The position numbers and the translations under genes are program-made. DNA of 64,000 nt from assembly GCF_040719375.1 (NCBI RefSeq), contig NZ_JBFDTP010000002.1, positions 1,302,001 to 1,366,000 on the forward strand. The letters are read 5' to 3'. This stretch comes from Clostridium sp. AN503. GTDB lineage: Bacteria; Bacillota; Clostridia; Lachnospirales; Lachnospiraceae. The notes below the pieces were generated by a model. That model searched no databases. It saw nothing but the letters and a program-made list of their open reading frames with translations, and had not been told where the DNA came from. Positions 23,804 through 32,801 of the stretch are shown here, piece after piece (position 1 is the first letter of the stretch; each line of letters starts with the position of its first letter).

Positions 23804-25378
23804 ATGAAAAATACGAATCAGACCAAAAAACGCAACTGGATCCTCCGGTTCCTGGATAAGATCGAGGTTGCAGGCAACAAGCTTCCGACACCGCTGACGA
23901 TTTTCTTTTATCTGGCAGTGTTTGTAGTCGTGCTCTCCGGGATCGGCAAGGCCATGGGGTGGAGCGCCGTAGGAGAGATGTACAATTCCGGCAAGGGAAC
24001 TGTGGAGGAGACGACCATAACCGTTGTCAGCCTGTTCAGCGTGAAGGGGTTACAGTACATGCTGACTTCCGCAGTCACCAATTTCACCAATTATGCGCCT
24101 CTGGGCTTCACCATCGTGATCATGCTCGGCATCGGCGTGGCGGAAAGCTCCGGTTATTTAAACGGGTTGATCCGCAAGGTAGTGAAGATCACACCTGCAC
24201 AGCTTGTCACGCCTATGGTAGTATTCATCGGCGTCATGACCAACGTGGCGGAGAATGCGGGCTATGTTGTGTTCATTCCGCTGGCAGCCATGATCTTTAA
24301 GGCCTACAAGAAGCATCCGCTGGCTGGTATCGCGGCGGGATTTGCCGGTGTATCCGGCGGCTTCTCTGCAAACCTGCTGATCGGTTCTGCGGACGCCACA
24401 CTGTCCGGATTTTCCACCGCGGCAGCTCAGACGCTGGATCCTGCATATAATGTTACTCCGCTGTCCAACTGGTTTTTCATGATCGCTTCCACGATTCTGA
24501 TCACCATAGTAGGCACCATCATTACGGAAAAGATCGTGATTCCGCGTCTTGGGCCGTATAAAGAGAACGGGGACGGGACCCTGGAGGAAGTGTCCAGCCA
24601 GATTACTTCCAAAGAAGAATATGCGCTTAAGATCGCCAACTGGGTATTTGTGGGCATTGCACTGTTTTACGTGATCTGCTGTATTCCGCAGAACTCCTTT
24701 ATGAGAAATCCGGAGACCGGCAGCCTGATCGACGGCTCTACCCTGATGAACGCGATCATTCCGCTGTTTACCCTGCTGTTCTTTATTCCGTCCTTTGTAT
24801 ACGGAAAGCTCTGCGGCACCTTTAAGTCTGATAAGGATGTGGTGGCTTCCTTTAACAAGTCGATCGCGTCGATATCCGGCTTTGTTGCCATGGCGTTTGT
24901 GGCGGCGCAGTTTACAAACTATTTTAGCTATACCAATATTGGCCGTATCCTGTCCTTCAAGGGGGCGGATCTGTTGAAGAACCTGAATGTGAACTCTGTG
25001 GTCCTGATGATGTGCTTTATCCTGGTGGCTGGATTCGTGAACCTGTTTATGGCTTCCGCTTCCGCTAAATACGCGATCTTTGCGCCGGTATTCGTGCCGA
25101 TGTTTATGAAGCTTGGCCTTTCTCCGGAGCTGACCCAGGTGGCATACCGGATCGGCGACAGCACCACCAATATCATTGCCCCGGTCATTGCCTGGATCCC
25201 GTATATCCTGACCATCATGAAGAAGTACGACAAGGACAGCGGCTGGGGAACCCTGGTGTCCTCCATGCTTCCATATTCCATGGCATTTTTGCTCAGCTGG
25301 TCCCTGATGCTGGCGCTGTGGATGGTGCTGAATCTTCCGCTGGGACCGGGAGCACCTGTATTCTATATGCTGGGATAA
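23804..25378 (+). CDS. AbgT-family transporter
   Basis: 524 residues. It opens with FLDKIEVAGNKLPTPLTIFFYL and continues in the AbgT manner, with GSADATLSGFSTAAAQ in the middle and APVFVPMFMKLGLSPE followed by GDSTTNIIAPVIAWIPY near the end. The founding member imports p-aminobenzoyl-glutamate, a peptide-like compound; others export sulfonamides. Located 24 bases before an M24 peptidase gene, so a dipeptide or N-acyl amino acid is the likely cargo. Ribosome site AAAGGAG. Confidence 0.92.
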   Translation: MKNTNQTKKRNWILRFLDKIEVAGNKLPTPLTIFFYLAVFVVVLSGIGKAMGWSAVGEMYNSGKGTVEETTITVVSLFSVKGLQYMLTSAVTNFTNYAPLGFTIVIMLGIGVAESSGYLNGLIRKVVKITPAQLVTPMVVFIGVMTNVAENAGYVVFIPLAAMIFKAYKKHPLAGIAAGFAGVSGGFSANLLIGSADATLSGFSTAAAQTLDPAYNVTPLSNWFFMIASTILITIVGTIITEKIVIPRLGPYKENGDGTLEEVSSQITSKEEYALKIANWVFVGIALFYVICCIPQNSFMRNPETGSLIDGSTLMNAIIPLFTLLFFIPSFVYGKLCGTFKSDKDVVASFNKSIASISGFVAMAFVAAQFTNYFSYTNIGRILSFKGADLLKNLNVNSVVLMMCFILVAGFVNLFMASASAKYAIFAPVFVPMFMKLGLSPELTQVAYRIGDSTTNIIAPVIAWIPYILTIMKKYDKDSGWGTLVSSMLPYSMAFLLSWSLMLALWMVLNLPLGPGAPVFYMLG

Positions 25379-25402
25379 TACCGACGGAGAGGGGGATTTA
25401 CC

Positions 25403-26458
25403 ATGTTTGAGGAGAGAGTTGCCCGAGTACTTAAAAATATGGAGGAAAAGGGGCTGGAGCAGATGCTGATCAGCGACCCGCCGTCCATCTTTTATCTGAC
25501 CGGCAGATGGATTTTGCCAAATGAGCGTCTGCTGGCGCTGTATCTAAACCGGAACGGCAGCCACAGGCTGTTTGTCAACAAGCTGTTCACGGTGGACGGG
25601 GATATTGGCGTGGAGAAGGTCTGGTTTTCTGATACAGATCCGGGGTGCCAGATCATTGCGGGCTGTACGGACCATGAAAAACCGTTGGGTATCGACAAAA
25701 AGATGGCTGCCAGGTTCCTTTTGGAGCTGATGGAGCTTGGAGCCGGAAGTTCCTATAAAAATGCTTCTGAATGTGTAGATAAAGCCCGCAGGATCAAGGA
25801 TGAGGACGAGAAGGAGAAGATGATCCTGGCTTCCCGGCTGAATGACGAGGCGATGCTTCAGTTCCGCAGCCTGATCCGGGAGGGTGTGACGGAGCTTCAG
25901 GTGGCTGCCGGAATGAACGCTATCTACAAGGAGCTTGGCCCGCTGGTAAGCTTTGGAGCCAATGCGGCGGTCGGCCATCACAAGCCGGACAACACCGTGC
26001 TAAAAGAAGGGGACTGTGTACTGTTTGACGTGGGATGTAAGAAAAACAGCTATTGCTCCGACATGACCAGGACCTTCTTTTTTAAGAACGTCAGTGAAAG
26101 GGCCAGAGAGGTGTACGAGATTGTAAAGAAAGCAAATCTTGCGGCACAGGCGGTCATGAAGCCTGGCATGAGGTTCTGCGAGATCGACAAGGTGGCCCGT
26201 GATATTATCACGGAAGCCGGTTACGGCCCGTACTTTACGCACAGGCTGGGACATTGCATCGGGATCGAGGTACACGATGCGGGGGATGTGTCCGCCGTCA
26301 ATCAGGATGTGGTGGAAGAGGGGATGATCTTTTCCTGTGAGCCGGGGATCTATCTGCCGGGCGAACTGGGTGTGAGGATCGAGGATCTGATGCTGATCAC
26401 CGCGGACGGCGCAGTCAGCCTGAATAAGGACTCCAAAGAACTGGAGATTATCAACTGA
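25403..26458 (+). CDS. M24-family aminopeptidase (Xaa-Pro type)
   Basis: 351 residues. N-terminal creatinase-like domain (ISDPPSIFYLTGRW), then the pita-bread catalytic domain with all five metal ligands in place: two Asp in LFDVGCKKNSYCSDMTRTF, His in HRLGHCIGIEVHD, Glu in SCEPGIYL and Glu in VRIEDL. It should be a cytoplasmic di-metal peptidase cutting Xaa-Pro or related dipeptides. It probably processes what the AbgT carrier brings in. Last gene of the operon; a GC hairpin (about 26474-26499) follows with a weak T tract. Confidence 0.9.
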   Translation: MFEERVARVLKNMEEKGLEQMLISDPPSIFYLTGRWILPNERLLALYLNRNGSHRLFVNKLFTVDGDIGVEKVWFSDTDPGCQIIAGCTDHEKPLGIDKKMAARFLLELMELGAGSSYKNASECVDKARRIKDEDEKEKMILASRLNDEAMLQFRSLIREGVTELQVAAGMNAIYKELGPLVSFGANAAVGHHKPDNTVLKEGDCVLFDVGCKKNSYCSDMTRTFFFKNVSERAREVYEIVKKANLAAQAVMKPGMRFCEIDKVARDIITEAGYGPYFTHRLGHCIGIEVHDAGDVSAVNQDVVEEGMIFSCEPGIYLPGELGVRIEDLMLITADGAVSLNKDSKELEIIN

Positions 26459-26575
26459 AATAGTATCTGATAAAAGCCGCCTCTGATTTAGGGGGCGGCT
26501 CTCATCTTCTTGATGGTACACTGCCTGAACGGTTACTTTGAATTGTATGAAAAATTTATATTTTTCCAGAAACAG

Positions 26576-26604
26576 TTGACAAATGGGAACAATTTAAGTA
26601 TAAT
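26576..26604 (+). promoter_or_regulatory. promoter of tRNA-Leu(CAG) copy 3
   Basis: TTGACA (position 26576), 17-base spacer, TATAAT (26599-26604). Same design as at 18658-18686. Confidence 0.92.
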
Positions 26605-26648
26605 ATTTCATGTTGGCTAGGCAGGAAATCCTGTCAGGCTGATGGTTC

Positions 26649-26732
26649 GCAGAAGTGGCGGAATTGGCAAACGCGCACGGTTCAGGTCCGTGTGGTAGCA
26701 ATACCTTGTGGGTTCGACTCCCATCTTCTGCA
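26649..26732 (+). tRNA. tRNA-Leu (anticodon CAG), copy 3
   Basis: 84 nt, identical to 18503-18586, with anticodon loop TTCAGGT. Three CAG isoacceptors in one region fit the strong CTG preference of the surrounding genes. Confidence 0.96.
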
Positions 26733-26768
26733 CGAGCAGGGCGAGGAACTTGGTTCCCCGCTCTTTTT
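26733..26768 (+). terminator. terminator of tRNA-Leu(CAG) copy 3
   Basis: GAGCAGGGCGAGGAAC pairs, with a small bulge, to GTTCCCCGCTC, followed by TTTTT. Confidence 0.8.
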
Positions 26769-26903
26769 GATATGTTGGGCTCCATTCTTTTGACAACCGG
26801 TATCTTATAAAATACAGGTAAATTACTGGTAAATCAGAGTGAAATGGTATATAATAGCAGATACGAGTCTTAAAACAGGTATTATATCATATTGGAGGAC
26901 GTC

Positions 26904-27647
26904 ATGCTGACATTAGAAAACGTGTCTTTTGAGGTACAGGCGGAAAAAGGACAGAAAGAGATCATCAGGAATATGAACCTGACGATAGACGACCACAAGT
27001 TTGTGGTGATCACCGGGCCAAACGGCGGCGGCAAATCGACCCTGGCGAAGCTGATCGCAGGCATTGAGAAGCCCACAGCAGGTAAGATTTATTTTGATGG
27101 GACAGATATCACAGAGAAAAATATAACGGAACGGGCCAACATGGGTATCAGCTTTGCATTCCAGCAGCCAGTGCGTTTTAAAGGCATCCAGGTGCTGGAT
27201 CTGATCCGCCTGGCGGCGAAGAAGAGGCTGGCCCCGGTGGATGCATGTAAGTATCTGTCTGAGGTGGGGCTGTGCGCCAAGGATTATATCAACCGGGAGG
27301 TGAATGGAAGCCTTTCCGGAGGAGAATTAAAGCGGATCGAGATCGCCACGGTGCTGGCGCGGGAGACGAAGATGTCCGTGTTTGACGAGCCGGAGGCAGG
27401 GATCGACCTGTGGAGCTTCCAGAACTTAATCCAGGTGTTTGAGCGCATGAGGCAGAAGACGGATGGTTCGATCCTGATCATTTCCCATCAGGAGCGTATT
27501 TTAAATATCGCGGATGAGATCGTGGTGATCGCAGACGGAAGGATCACCAAGCAGGGGCCGAAGGACGAGGTGCTTCCGCAGCTTTTGGGGACCACATCTG
27601 CCGTAGATGCCTGTGAGAAGTTTTATCAGGGAGGTGCAGTAAAATGA
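26904..27647 (+). CDS. sufC: Fe-S cluster assembly ATPase SufC (SmsC type)
   Basis: 247 residues from ATG 26904, with GGAGG five bases before it. ABC ATPase with Walker A GPNGGGKST, signature SLSGGELKRIEIA, Walker B MSVFDEPEAGIDL and the switch His in ILIISHQERIL. SufC drives the scaffold protein that builds Fe-S clusters. It overlaps the SufB-like gene by four bases. No sufD, sufS, sufU or sufE lies beside it, so this is the two-gene form seen in strict anaerobes. A TATAAT box lies at 26850-26855 without a good -35. Confidence 0.92.
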   Translation: MLTLENVSFEVQAEKGQKEIIRNMNLTIDDHKFVVITGPNGGGKSTLAKLIAGIEKPTAGKIYFDGTDITEKNITERANMGISFAFQQPVRFKGIQVLDLIRLAAKKRLAPVDACKYLSEVGLCAKDYINREVNGSLSGGELKRIEIATVLARETKMSVFDEPEAGIDLWSFQNLIQVFERMRQKTDGSILIISHQERILNIADEIVVIADGRITKQGPKDEVLPQLLGTTSAVDACEKFYQGGAVK

Positions 27648-28564
27648 TGGACCAGATCCAGCAGAGAATACTTGAGGAGGTCGCAGATCTCCACACGGTA
27701 CCGGAGGGAGCTTACAATATCCGCTCCAACGGACAGACCGCAGGAAGAAATACGACTGCGAATATAGACATTACATCCAAGACCGACGGAAGCGGGATCG
27801 ATATCCGCATCCAGCCGGGCACAGTGCATGAGAGCGTGCACATTCCGGTGGTCTTGAGCGAGAGCGGATTAAAAGAGATGGTTTACAACGACTTTTATAT
27901 CGGTGCGGATTCTGACGTGGTGATCGTGGCTGGCTGCGGCATCCACAACTGCGGCGACCAGGATTCTGAGCACGACGGCATCCACCGTTTTTATGTGGGT
28001 AAGAATGCCAAAGTGAAGTATGTGGAGAAGCATTACGGCGAGGGTGACGGCAATGGAAAGCGCATTTTGAATCCAGGCACCGAGGTGTACATGGAGGAGG
28101 GCAGCTCCATGGAGATGGAGATGGTCCAGATCAAAGGCGTGGATTCCACCGTGCGCACCACCACGGCAGAGCTGGCGGCAGGCGCCAAGCTGGTGGTGAG
28201 GGAGCGTCTTCTGACCCATGGAAGCCAGGAGGCAGTCAGCGATTATGCCGTGACCTTAAACGGGGATGACGCCAGCGCGGATGTGGTATCCCGCTCCGTA
28301 GCCAAGGACCAGTCCTTTCAGAAGTTCGACTCCAGGATCATCGGCAATGCCAGGTGCAACGGTCATACGGAGTGTGACGCCATTATCATGGGTGACGCCC
28401 GTATCCTGGCGATCCCTCAGCTGGAGGCCAACAACATCGACGCGGCCCTGATCCACGAAGCCGCCATCGGTAAGATCGCAGGGGAGCAGATCATCAAGCT
28501 GATGACCTTAGGCCTGACCGAGGAGGAAGCGGAGAACCAGATCGTCAACGGGTTTTTGAAATAG
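27644..28564 (+). CDS. SufB/SufD-family scaffold protein (SmsB type)
   Basis: 306 residues, much shorter than SufB (about 465), so mainly the beta-helix core and the C-terminal SufC-binding helices. The end AALIHEAAIGKIAGEQIIKL, with the nearby HTECDAIIMGD, is the conserved SufBD C-terminal core. Encoded right behind sufC, it should form a SufC2-SufB2-like complex that assembles Fe-S clusters. This matches the minimal SMS (SmsCB) systems described in archaea and anaerobic bacteria. A hairpin near 28586-28626 follows. Confidence 0.85.
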   Translation: MMDQIQQRILEEVADLHTVPEGAYNIRSNGQTAGRNTTANIDITSKTDGSGIDIRIQPGTVHESVHIPVVLSESGLKEMVYNDFYIGADSDVVIVAGCGIHNCGDQDSEHDGIHRFYVGKNAKVKYVEKHYGEGDGNGKRILNPGTEVYMEEGSSMEMEMVQIKGVDSTVRTTTAELAAGAKLVVRERLLTHGSQEAVSDYAVTLNGDDASADVVSRSVAKDQSFQKFDSRIIGNARCNGHTECDAIIMGDARILAIPQLEANNIDAALIHEAAIGKIAGEQIIKLMTLGLTEEEAENQIVNGFLK

Positions 28565-28783
28565 AAGAAAATACAAGAAAAGATACGCCAGACATTTTAC
28601 CGGCAACCGGTGGATGCCCGGCGTTTTCCTTTCCGTAAACAAACGTGACCATTTATGCGCGTCTGAACTGTTACAGACTGGAGGAAGCAAAACCTTATAA
28701 AATAGCAAAAATAGTGTTAAAAATTCAGAAAATATGATATACTTATATCTAACTATGAGATTTTCCGGGAGGAGGCGGAGCGT

Positions 28784-29790
28784 ATGAACATCAGGGAGAC
28801 GAGAGAAGCGTGGGAAGCCAGGTATTTAAGCCCCTATGCTGCCATGAGCAGCCGTACGCTGGGACGTGATGTACCAGAGGAACCCTGTGATATCCGCCCG
28901 GAGTACCAGCGGGACAGGGACCGTATCCTGCACTGCAAGGCGTTCCGCCGTTTAAAGCACAAGACCCAGGTATTCCTGGCTCCGGAAGGCGACCATTACC
29001 GGACACGCTTAACCCATACCCTGGAGGTGTCACAGATTGCCAGGACCATTGCCCGGTCCCTGCGCCTCAATGAGGATTTAACGGAGGCGGTCGCCTTAGG
29101 GCATGATCTGGGACATACGCCGTTCGGCCATTCGGGAGAGCGGATCTTAAACGAGCTCTGCCCATCTGGATTTGCCCATTACAAGCAGAGCGTACGGGTG
29201 GTGGAGGTGCTTGAGAAGGACGGGAAGGGGTTAAATCTTACAAAGGAAGTGCGGGACGGGATCTTGAACCACCGCACCAGCGGGCATCCATCCACCTTAG
29301 AGGGCTGTGTGGTGCGCCTGTCGGACAAGATAGCCTACATAAACCATGATATCGATGACGCGATCCGTGCAAAGATCTTTTCAGAGGGGGAGATACCGGC
29401 AAAGTACACGGACGTGCTGGGGCACAGCGTGCGGGAGCGGCTCAATACGATGATCCACGATATCATCTACCAGAGCATGGACCAGCCGGAGATCCTTATG
29501 TCCCCGGGGATGGAAGAAGCGATGCAGGGCCTGCGTTCCTGGCTGTTTGAGCACGTATATAAGAACGAGATCCCCAAGGCGGAGGAGGGGCGGGCGCGCA
29601 GCTGATCGTGTCCCTGTACCGGTACTATATGGACCATGTGATCGAGCTTCCGCAGGAATATCTGTTTATGATGGTACAAAAGGGTGAGGAGAAGGAGCGG
29701 GTGGTCTGCGACTATATCGCAGGCATGAGTGACAGTTACGCCATCGACAAATTTGAGCAGTTGTTTGTGCCGAAGGCGTGGAAGGCATAG
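28784..29790 (+). pseudogene. dGTPase-like HD phosphohydrolase gene with frameshift
   Basis: The first frame (28784-29605) holds the HD domain of a dGTP triphosphohydrolase-like protein: RLTHTLEVSQIARTIARSL, then HDLGHTPFGHSGE and KIAYINHDIDDAI. It ends RARS-stop. The remaining 60 residues (YYMDHVIELPQEYLFMM ... KAWKA) continue in another frame to 29790. One missing base in the GC-rich run near 29587-29598 explains it, since restoring it gives about 335 residues, the usual family length. Either a sequencing error or a protein cut short by about 60 residues. It precedes dnaG as in related genomes. Confidence 0.82.
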
Positions 29791-29816
29791 AGCAGGATGA
29801 CAGAAAGGGGAACTTC

Positions 29817-31592
29817 ATGTATTATCCGGAAGAAGTCGTAGAAGAAGTGCGAACAAGAAATGACATCGTGGATGTGATCTCGGGGTATGTGAAGCTGCAG
29901 AAAAAGGGCAGCAATTATTTTGGGCTGTGTCCGTTTCACAATGAGAAATCACCGTCCTTTTCCGTGTCCCCGCAGAAGCAGATGTATTACTGCTTCGGCT
30001 GCGGGGCGGGAGGCAATGTCATCACCTTTGTGATGGAATATGAGAACTATACTTTCCCGGAGGCGCTGAAGGTGCTGGCGGACCGGGCGGGGGTCAAGCT
30101 GCCGGAGGTGGAGTATTCCAAAGAGGAGCGGGCAAAAGCGGATAAACGTTCGACGCTTTTAGAGATCAACAAGCTGGCGGCGAACTATTTTTATTATCAG
30201 CTCCATAAACCCCAGGGAAAGACCGGATACGACTATTTTAAGAACCGGGGGCTGACGGATGACACGGTGCGCAGGTTCGGCCTTGGTTTTGCCAATAAGA
30301 CAAGCAATGACTTATACCAGTATCTGCGGTCCAGGGGCTACGGGGACGATATCCTGAAGGATTCCGGCCTTGTGACCATGGAGGAGCGCGGGACCTACGA
30401 CAAGTTCTGGAACCGTGTCATGTTCCCGATCCTGGATGTGAACAACCGGGTGATCGGGTTTGGCGGCAGGGTCATGGGGGACGGGACGCCCAAGTACTTA
30501 AACTCCCCGGAGACCATGATCTTTGACAAGAGCCGGAACTTATACGGACTCAATTATGCCCGGACCAGCCGGGAGAAATATATGCTGGCCTGTGAAGGCT
30601 ATATGGATGTGATCGCCATGCACCAGGCGGGCTTCACCAATGCGGTGGCGTCCCTTGGAACCGCCTTTACGACCCAGCATGCGACTCTTTTAAAACGGTA
30701 CACGGACACCGTCGTGCTGACCTATGACAGCGACGGGGCGGGGGTGAAAGCGGCGCTGCGCGCGATCCCGATCTTAAAAGAGGTGGGGATCTCCACAAAG
30801 GTGCTGAACTTAAAGCCTTACAAGGATCCGGACGAGTTTATGAAGAATCTGGGGGCGGATGCATTTAGGGAGCGGATCGCCCAGGCGCAGAACAGTTTTC
30901 TGTTTGAGATCGATGTGCTGAAGCGGGAATACCAGCTTGAGGACCCGGAGCAGAAGACGAAGTTTTACAATGCGACGGCCAGAAAGCTTCTGGAATTTAC
31001 GGAGGCGCTGGAGCGGGACAACTATATCCATGCGGTAGCGCAGGCTCAGTTCATCCCTTATGAGGACTTGAGGCGGCTGGTCAACCGGCTGGGCAACCAG
31101 CTTGGCCCGGTACCAGTAAAGCAGCGGTCCGAGGAGCACGGGGAACCGCGGGAAATGAAAAAGAAAAAAGAGAAGGACGACGGTATCCGCCGTTCCCAGA
31201 GGCTTCTTTTGACCTGGCTGATCGAACGGCCGGAACTGTTTGAGAAGATTGAAGGGATCGTGGGACCGGACGATTTTAGGGAACCGCTGTATCACAAGGT
31301 GGCAGAGATGGTATTTGAAGGCTACCGGCAGGGCAGCGTAAATCCGGCGGGAATCCTGAATCATTTTATCAATGATGACGAACAATACAAAGAGGTGGCG
31401 GCTCTATTTAATGCCAACCTAAAAGAGTCTTTGAACAACGAGGAGCAGCAGAAGGCGTTTTCAGAGACCATATACCGGGTGAGAAAAAACAGCCTCGATG
31501 AGGCGAGCAGGAATGCGACAGATATTGGGGAGCTGCAGCGGATTATCAGAGAGCAGGCAGCGTTAAAGACGATCCAGATTACTATCGATTAG
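29817..31592 (+). CDS. dnaG: DNA primase
   Basis: 591 residues from ATG 29817 (AAAGGGG before it). N-terminal zinc-binding domain CPFHNEKSPSF ... CFGCGAGGNVITF, TOPRIM region with VTMEERG... GRVMGDGTPKYLNSPET, CEGYMDVIA and LTYDSDGAG, and a C-terminal helical domain that binds DnaB. It makes the RNA primers for replication. It starts the dnaG-rpoD macromolecular synthesis block; the spacing to the rpoD ATG is 29 bases. Confidence 0.97.
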   Translation: MYYPEEVVEEVRTRNDIVDVISGYVKLQKKGSNYFGLCPFHNEKSPSFSVSPQKQMYYCFGCGAGGNVITFVMEYENYTFPEALKVLADRAGVKLPEVEYSKEERAKADKRSTLLEINKLAANYFYYQLHKPQGKTGYDYFKNRGLTDDTVRRFGLGFANKTSNDLYQYLRSRGYGDDILKDSGLVTMEERGTYDKFWNRVMFPILDVNNRVIGFGGRVMGDGTPKYLNSPETMIFDKSRNLYGLNYARTSREKYMLACEGYMDVIAMHQAGFTNAVASLGTAFTTQHATLLKRYTDTVVLTYDSDGAGVKAALRAIPILKEVGISTKVLNLKPYKDPDEFMKNLGADAFRERIAQAQNSFLFEIDVLKREYQLEDPEQKTKFYNATARKLLEFTEALERDNYIHAVAQAQFIPYEDLRRLVNRLGNQLGPVPVKQRSEEHGEPREMKKKKEKDDGIRRSQRLLLTWLIERPELFEKIEGIVGPDDFREPLYHKVAEMVFEGYRQGSVNPAGILNHFINDDEQYKEVAALFNANLKESLNNEEQQKAFSETIYRVRKNSLDEASRNATDIGELQRIIREQAALKTIQITID

Positions 31593-31621
31593 TGAATGGC
31601 ACGGGGAAAGGGCGGATAGAG

Positions 31622-32740
31622 ATGGAAGAACGCACTCAGACGTTTGATGAGAAACTGGTATTGCTGCTGGAGGAAGCGAAGAAGAAAAAGAATGTCCTGG
31701 AAAACCGGGAGATTCTTGACTTTTTCCGCGGGGAGATCTTAGACCCGGACAAACTGGACCGGATCTATGATTACCTGGACAACAATAACGTGGATGTACT
31801 GCGCGTCGGCGAGGACGATGAGATCGATCCGGATCTGTTCATCGAGGAAGAGCTGGACGAGGAGGAAGAGATCGATGTGGAGAAGATCGATCTGTCGGTG
31901 CCTGAGGGCGTCGGTGTGGAAGATCCGGTCCGCATGTATTTAAAGGAGATCGGCAAGATCCCGCTTTTGTCTACCGAGGATGAGATCGAGCTGGCAAAGA
32001 AGATGGAGCTGGGGGATGGGGAGGCCAAGAAGCGGCTGGCGGAGGCAAATCTCCGTCTGGTGGTCAGCATTGCCAAGCGCTATGTGGGCAGAGGAATGCA
32101 GTTCTTAGACCTGATCCAGGAGGGCAACTTGGGTCTTATCAAGGCGGTGGAGAAGTTTGATTACCGCAAGGGCTATAAGTTTTCCACTTACGCAACCTGG
32201 TGGATACGGCAGGCAATCACCCGGGCGATCGCTGACCAGGCGCGGACGATCCGTATCCCGGTCCATATGGTGGAGACTATCAACCGGCTGATCCGGACCT
32301 CCAGGCAGCTTGTGCAGGAGCTGGGGCGGGAGCCTACCACCGAGGAGATCGCGGCGCGCATGGACATTCCACCGGAACGGGTGCGTGAGATCCGCAAGAT
32401 CTCCCAGGACCCGGTGTCTCTTGAGACGCCGATCGGCGAGGAGGAGGACAGCCATCTGGGAGATTTCATCCAGGACGACAATGTGGCTGTGCCTGCGGAC
32501 CAGGCCACCTTTACTCTTCTGCATGAACAGCTGATGGAGACGCTGGAGACGCTGACCGAGAGGGAGCAGAAGGTGTTGAAGCTGCGGTTTGGGCTGGATG
32601 ACGGCAGGCCGCGGACACTGGAGGAGGTCGGAAAAGAATTCCACGTGACCAGGGAGCGCATCCGGCAGATCGAGGCGAAGGCGCTGCGGAAGCTGCGCCA
32701 TCCCAGCCGGAGCAGAAAGCTGAAGGATTATCTGGACTAA
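31622..32740 (+). CDS. rpoD: RNA polymerase primary sigma factor SigA/RpoD
   Basis: 372 residues from ATG 31622; an in-frame GTG at 31592 has no ribosome site. Short acidic region 1.1, then region 1.2 (DPVRMYLKEIG), region 2 (NLRLVVSIAKRYVGRGMQFLDL, FSTYATWWIRQAI), region 3 and region 4 with TLEEVGKEFHVTRERIRQIE. It directs the polymerase to TTGACA/TATAAT promoters, of which many examples occur in this window. Cotranscribed with dnaG. Confidence 0.97.
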   Translation: MEERTQTFDEKLVLLLEEAKKKKNVLENREILDFFRGEILDPDKLDRIYDYLDNNNVDVLRVGEDDEIDPDLFIEEELDEEEEIDVEKIDLSVPEGVGVEDPVRMYLKEIGKIPLLSTEDEIELAKKMELGDGEAKKRLAEANLRLVVSIAKRYVGRGMQFLDLIQEGNLGLIKAVEKFDYRKGYKFSTYATWWIRQAITRAIADQARTIRIPVHMVETINRLIRTSRQLVQELGREPTTEEIAARMDIPPERVREIRKISQDPVSLETPIGEEEDSHLGDFIQDDNVAVPADQATFTLLHEQLMETLETLTEREQKVLKLRFGLDDGRPRTLEEVGKEFHVTRERIRQIEAKALRKLRHPSRSRKLKDYLD

Positions 32741-32801
32741 GGCGCAGGCCATAGCAGAGCAGTTAGATTATAGGGATTAAGGTAAGGAGTTTAGCATACG
32801 A

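Larger units (their letters stand above)
26560..26732 (+). repeat. promoter-leader-tRNA-Leu(CAG) unit, copy B
   Basis: Direct repeat of 18642-18814, aligned without gaps. Only the promoter, leader and tRNA are shared; the sequence after the tRNA differs (each copy has its own terminator). Confidence 0.9.

Noticed and set aside
18642..26732. Classical integrative element inserted at a tRNA gene
   Set aside because: No integrase, excisionase, mobilisation or phage gene is present, and the repeated unit includes a whole promoter and tRNA rather than a short tRNA 3' end. I report it only as a duplicated unit bounding an operon.
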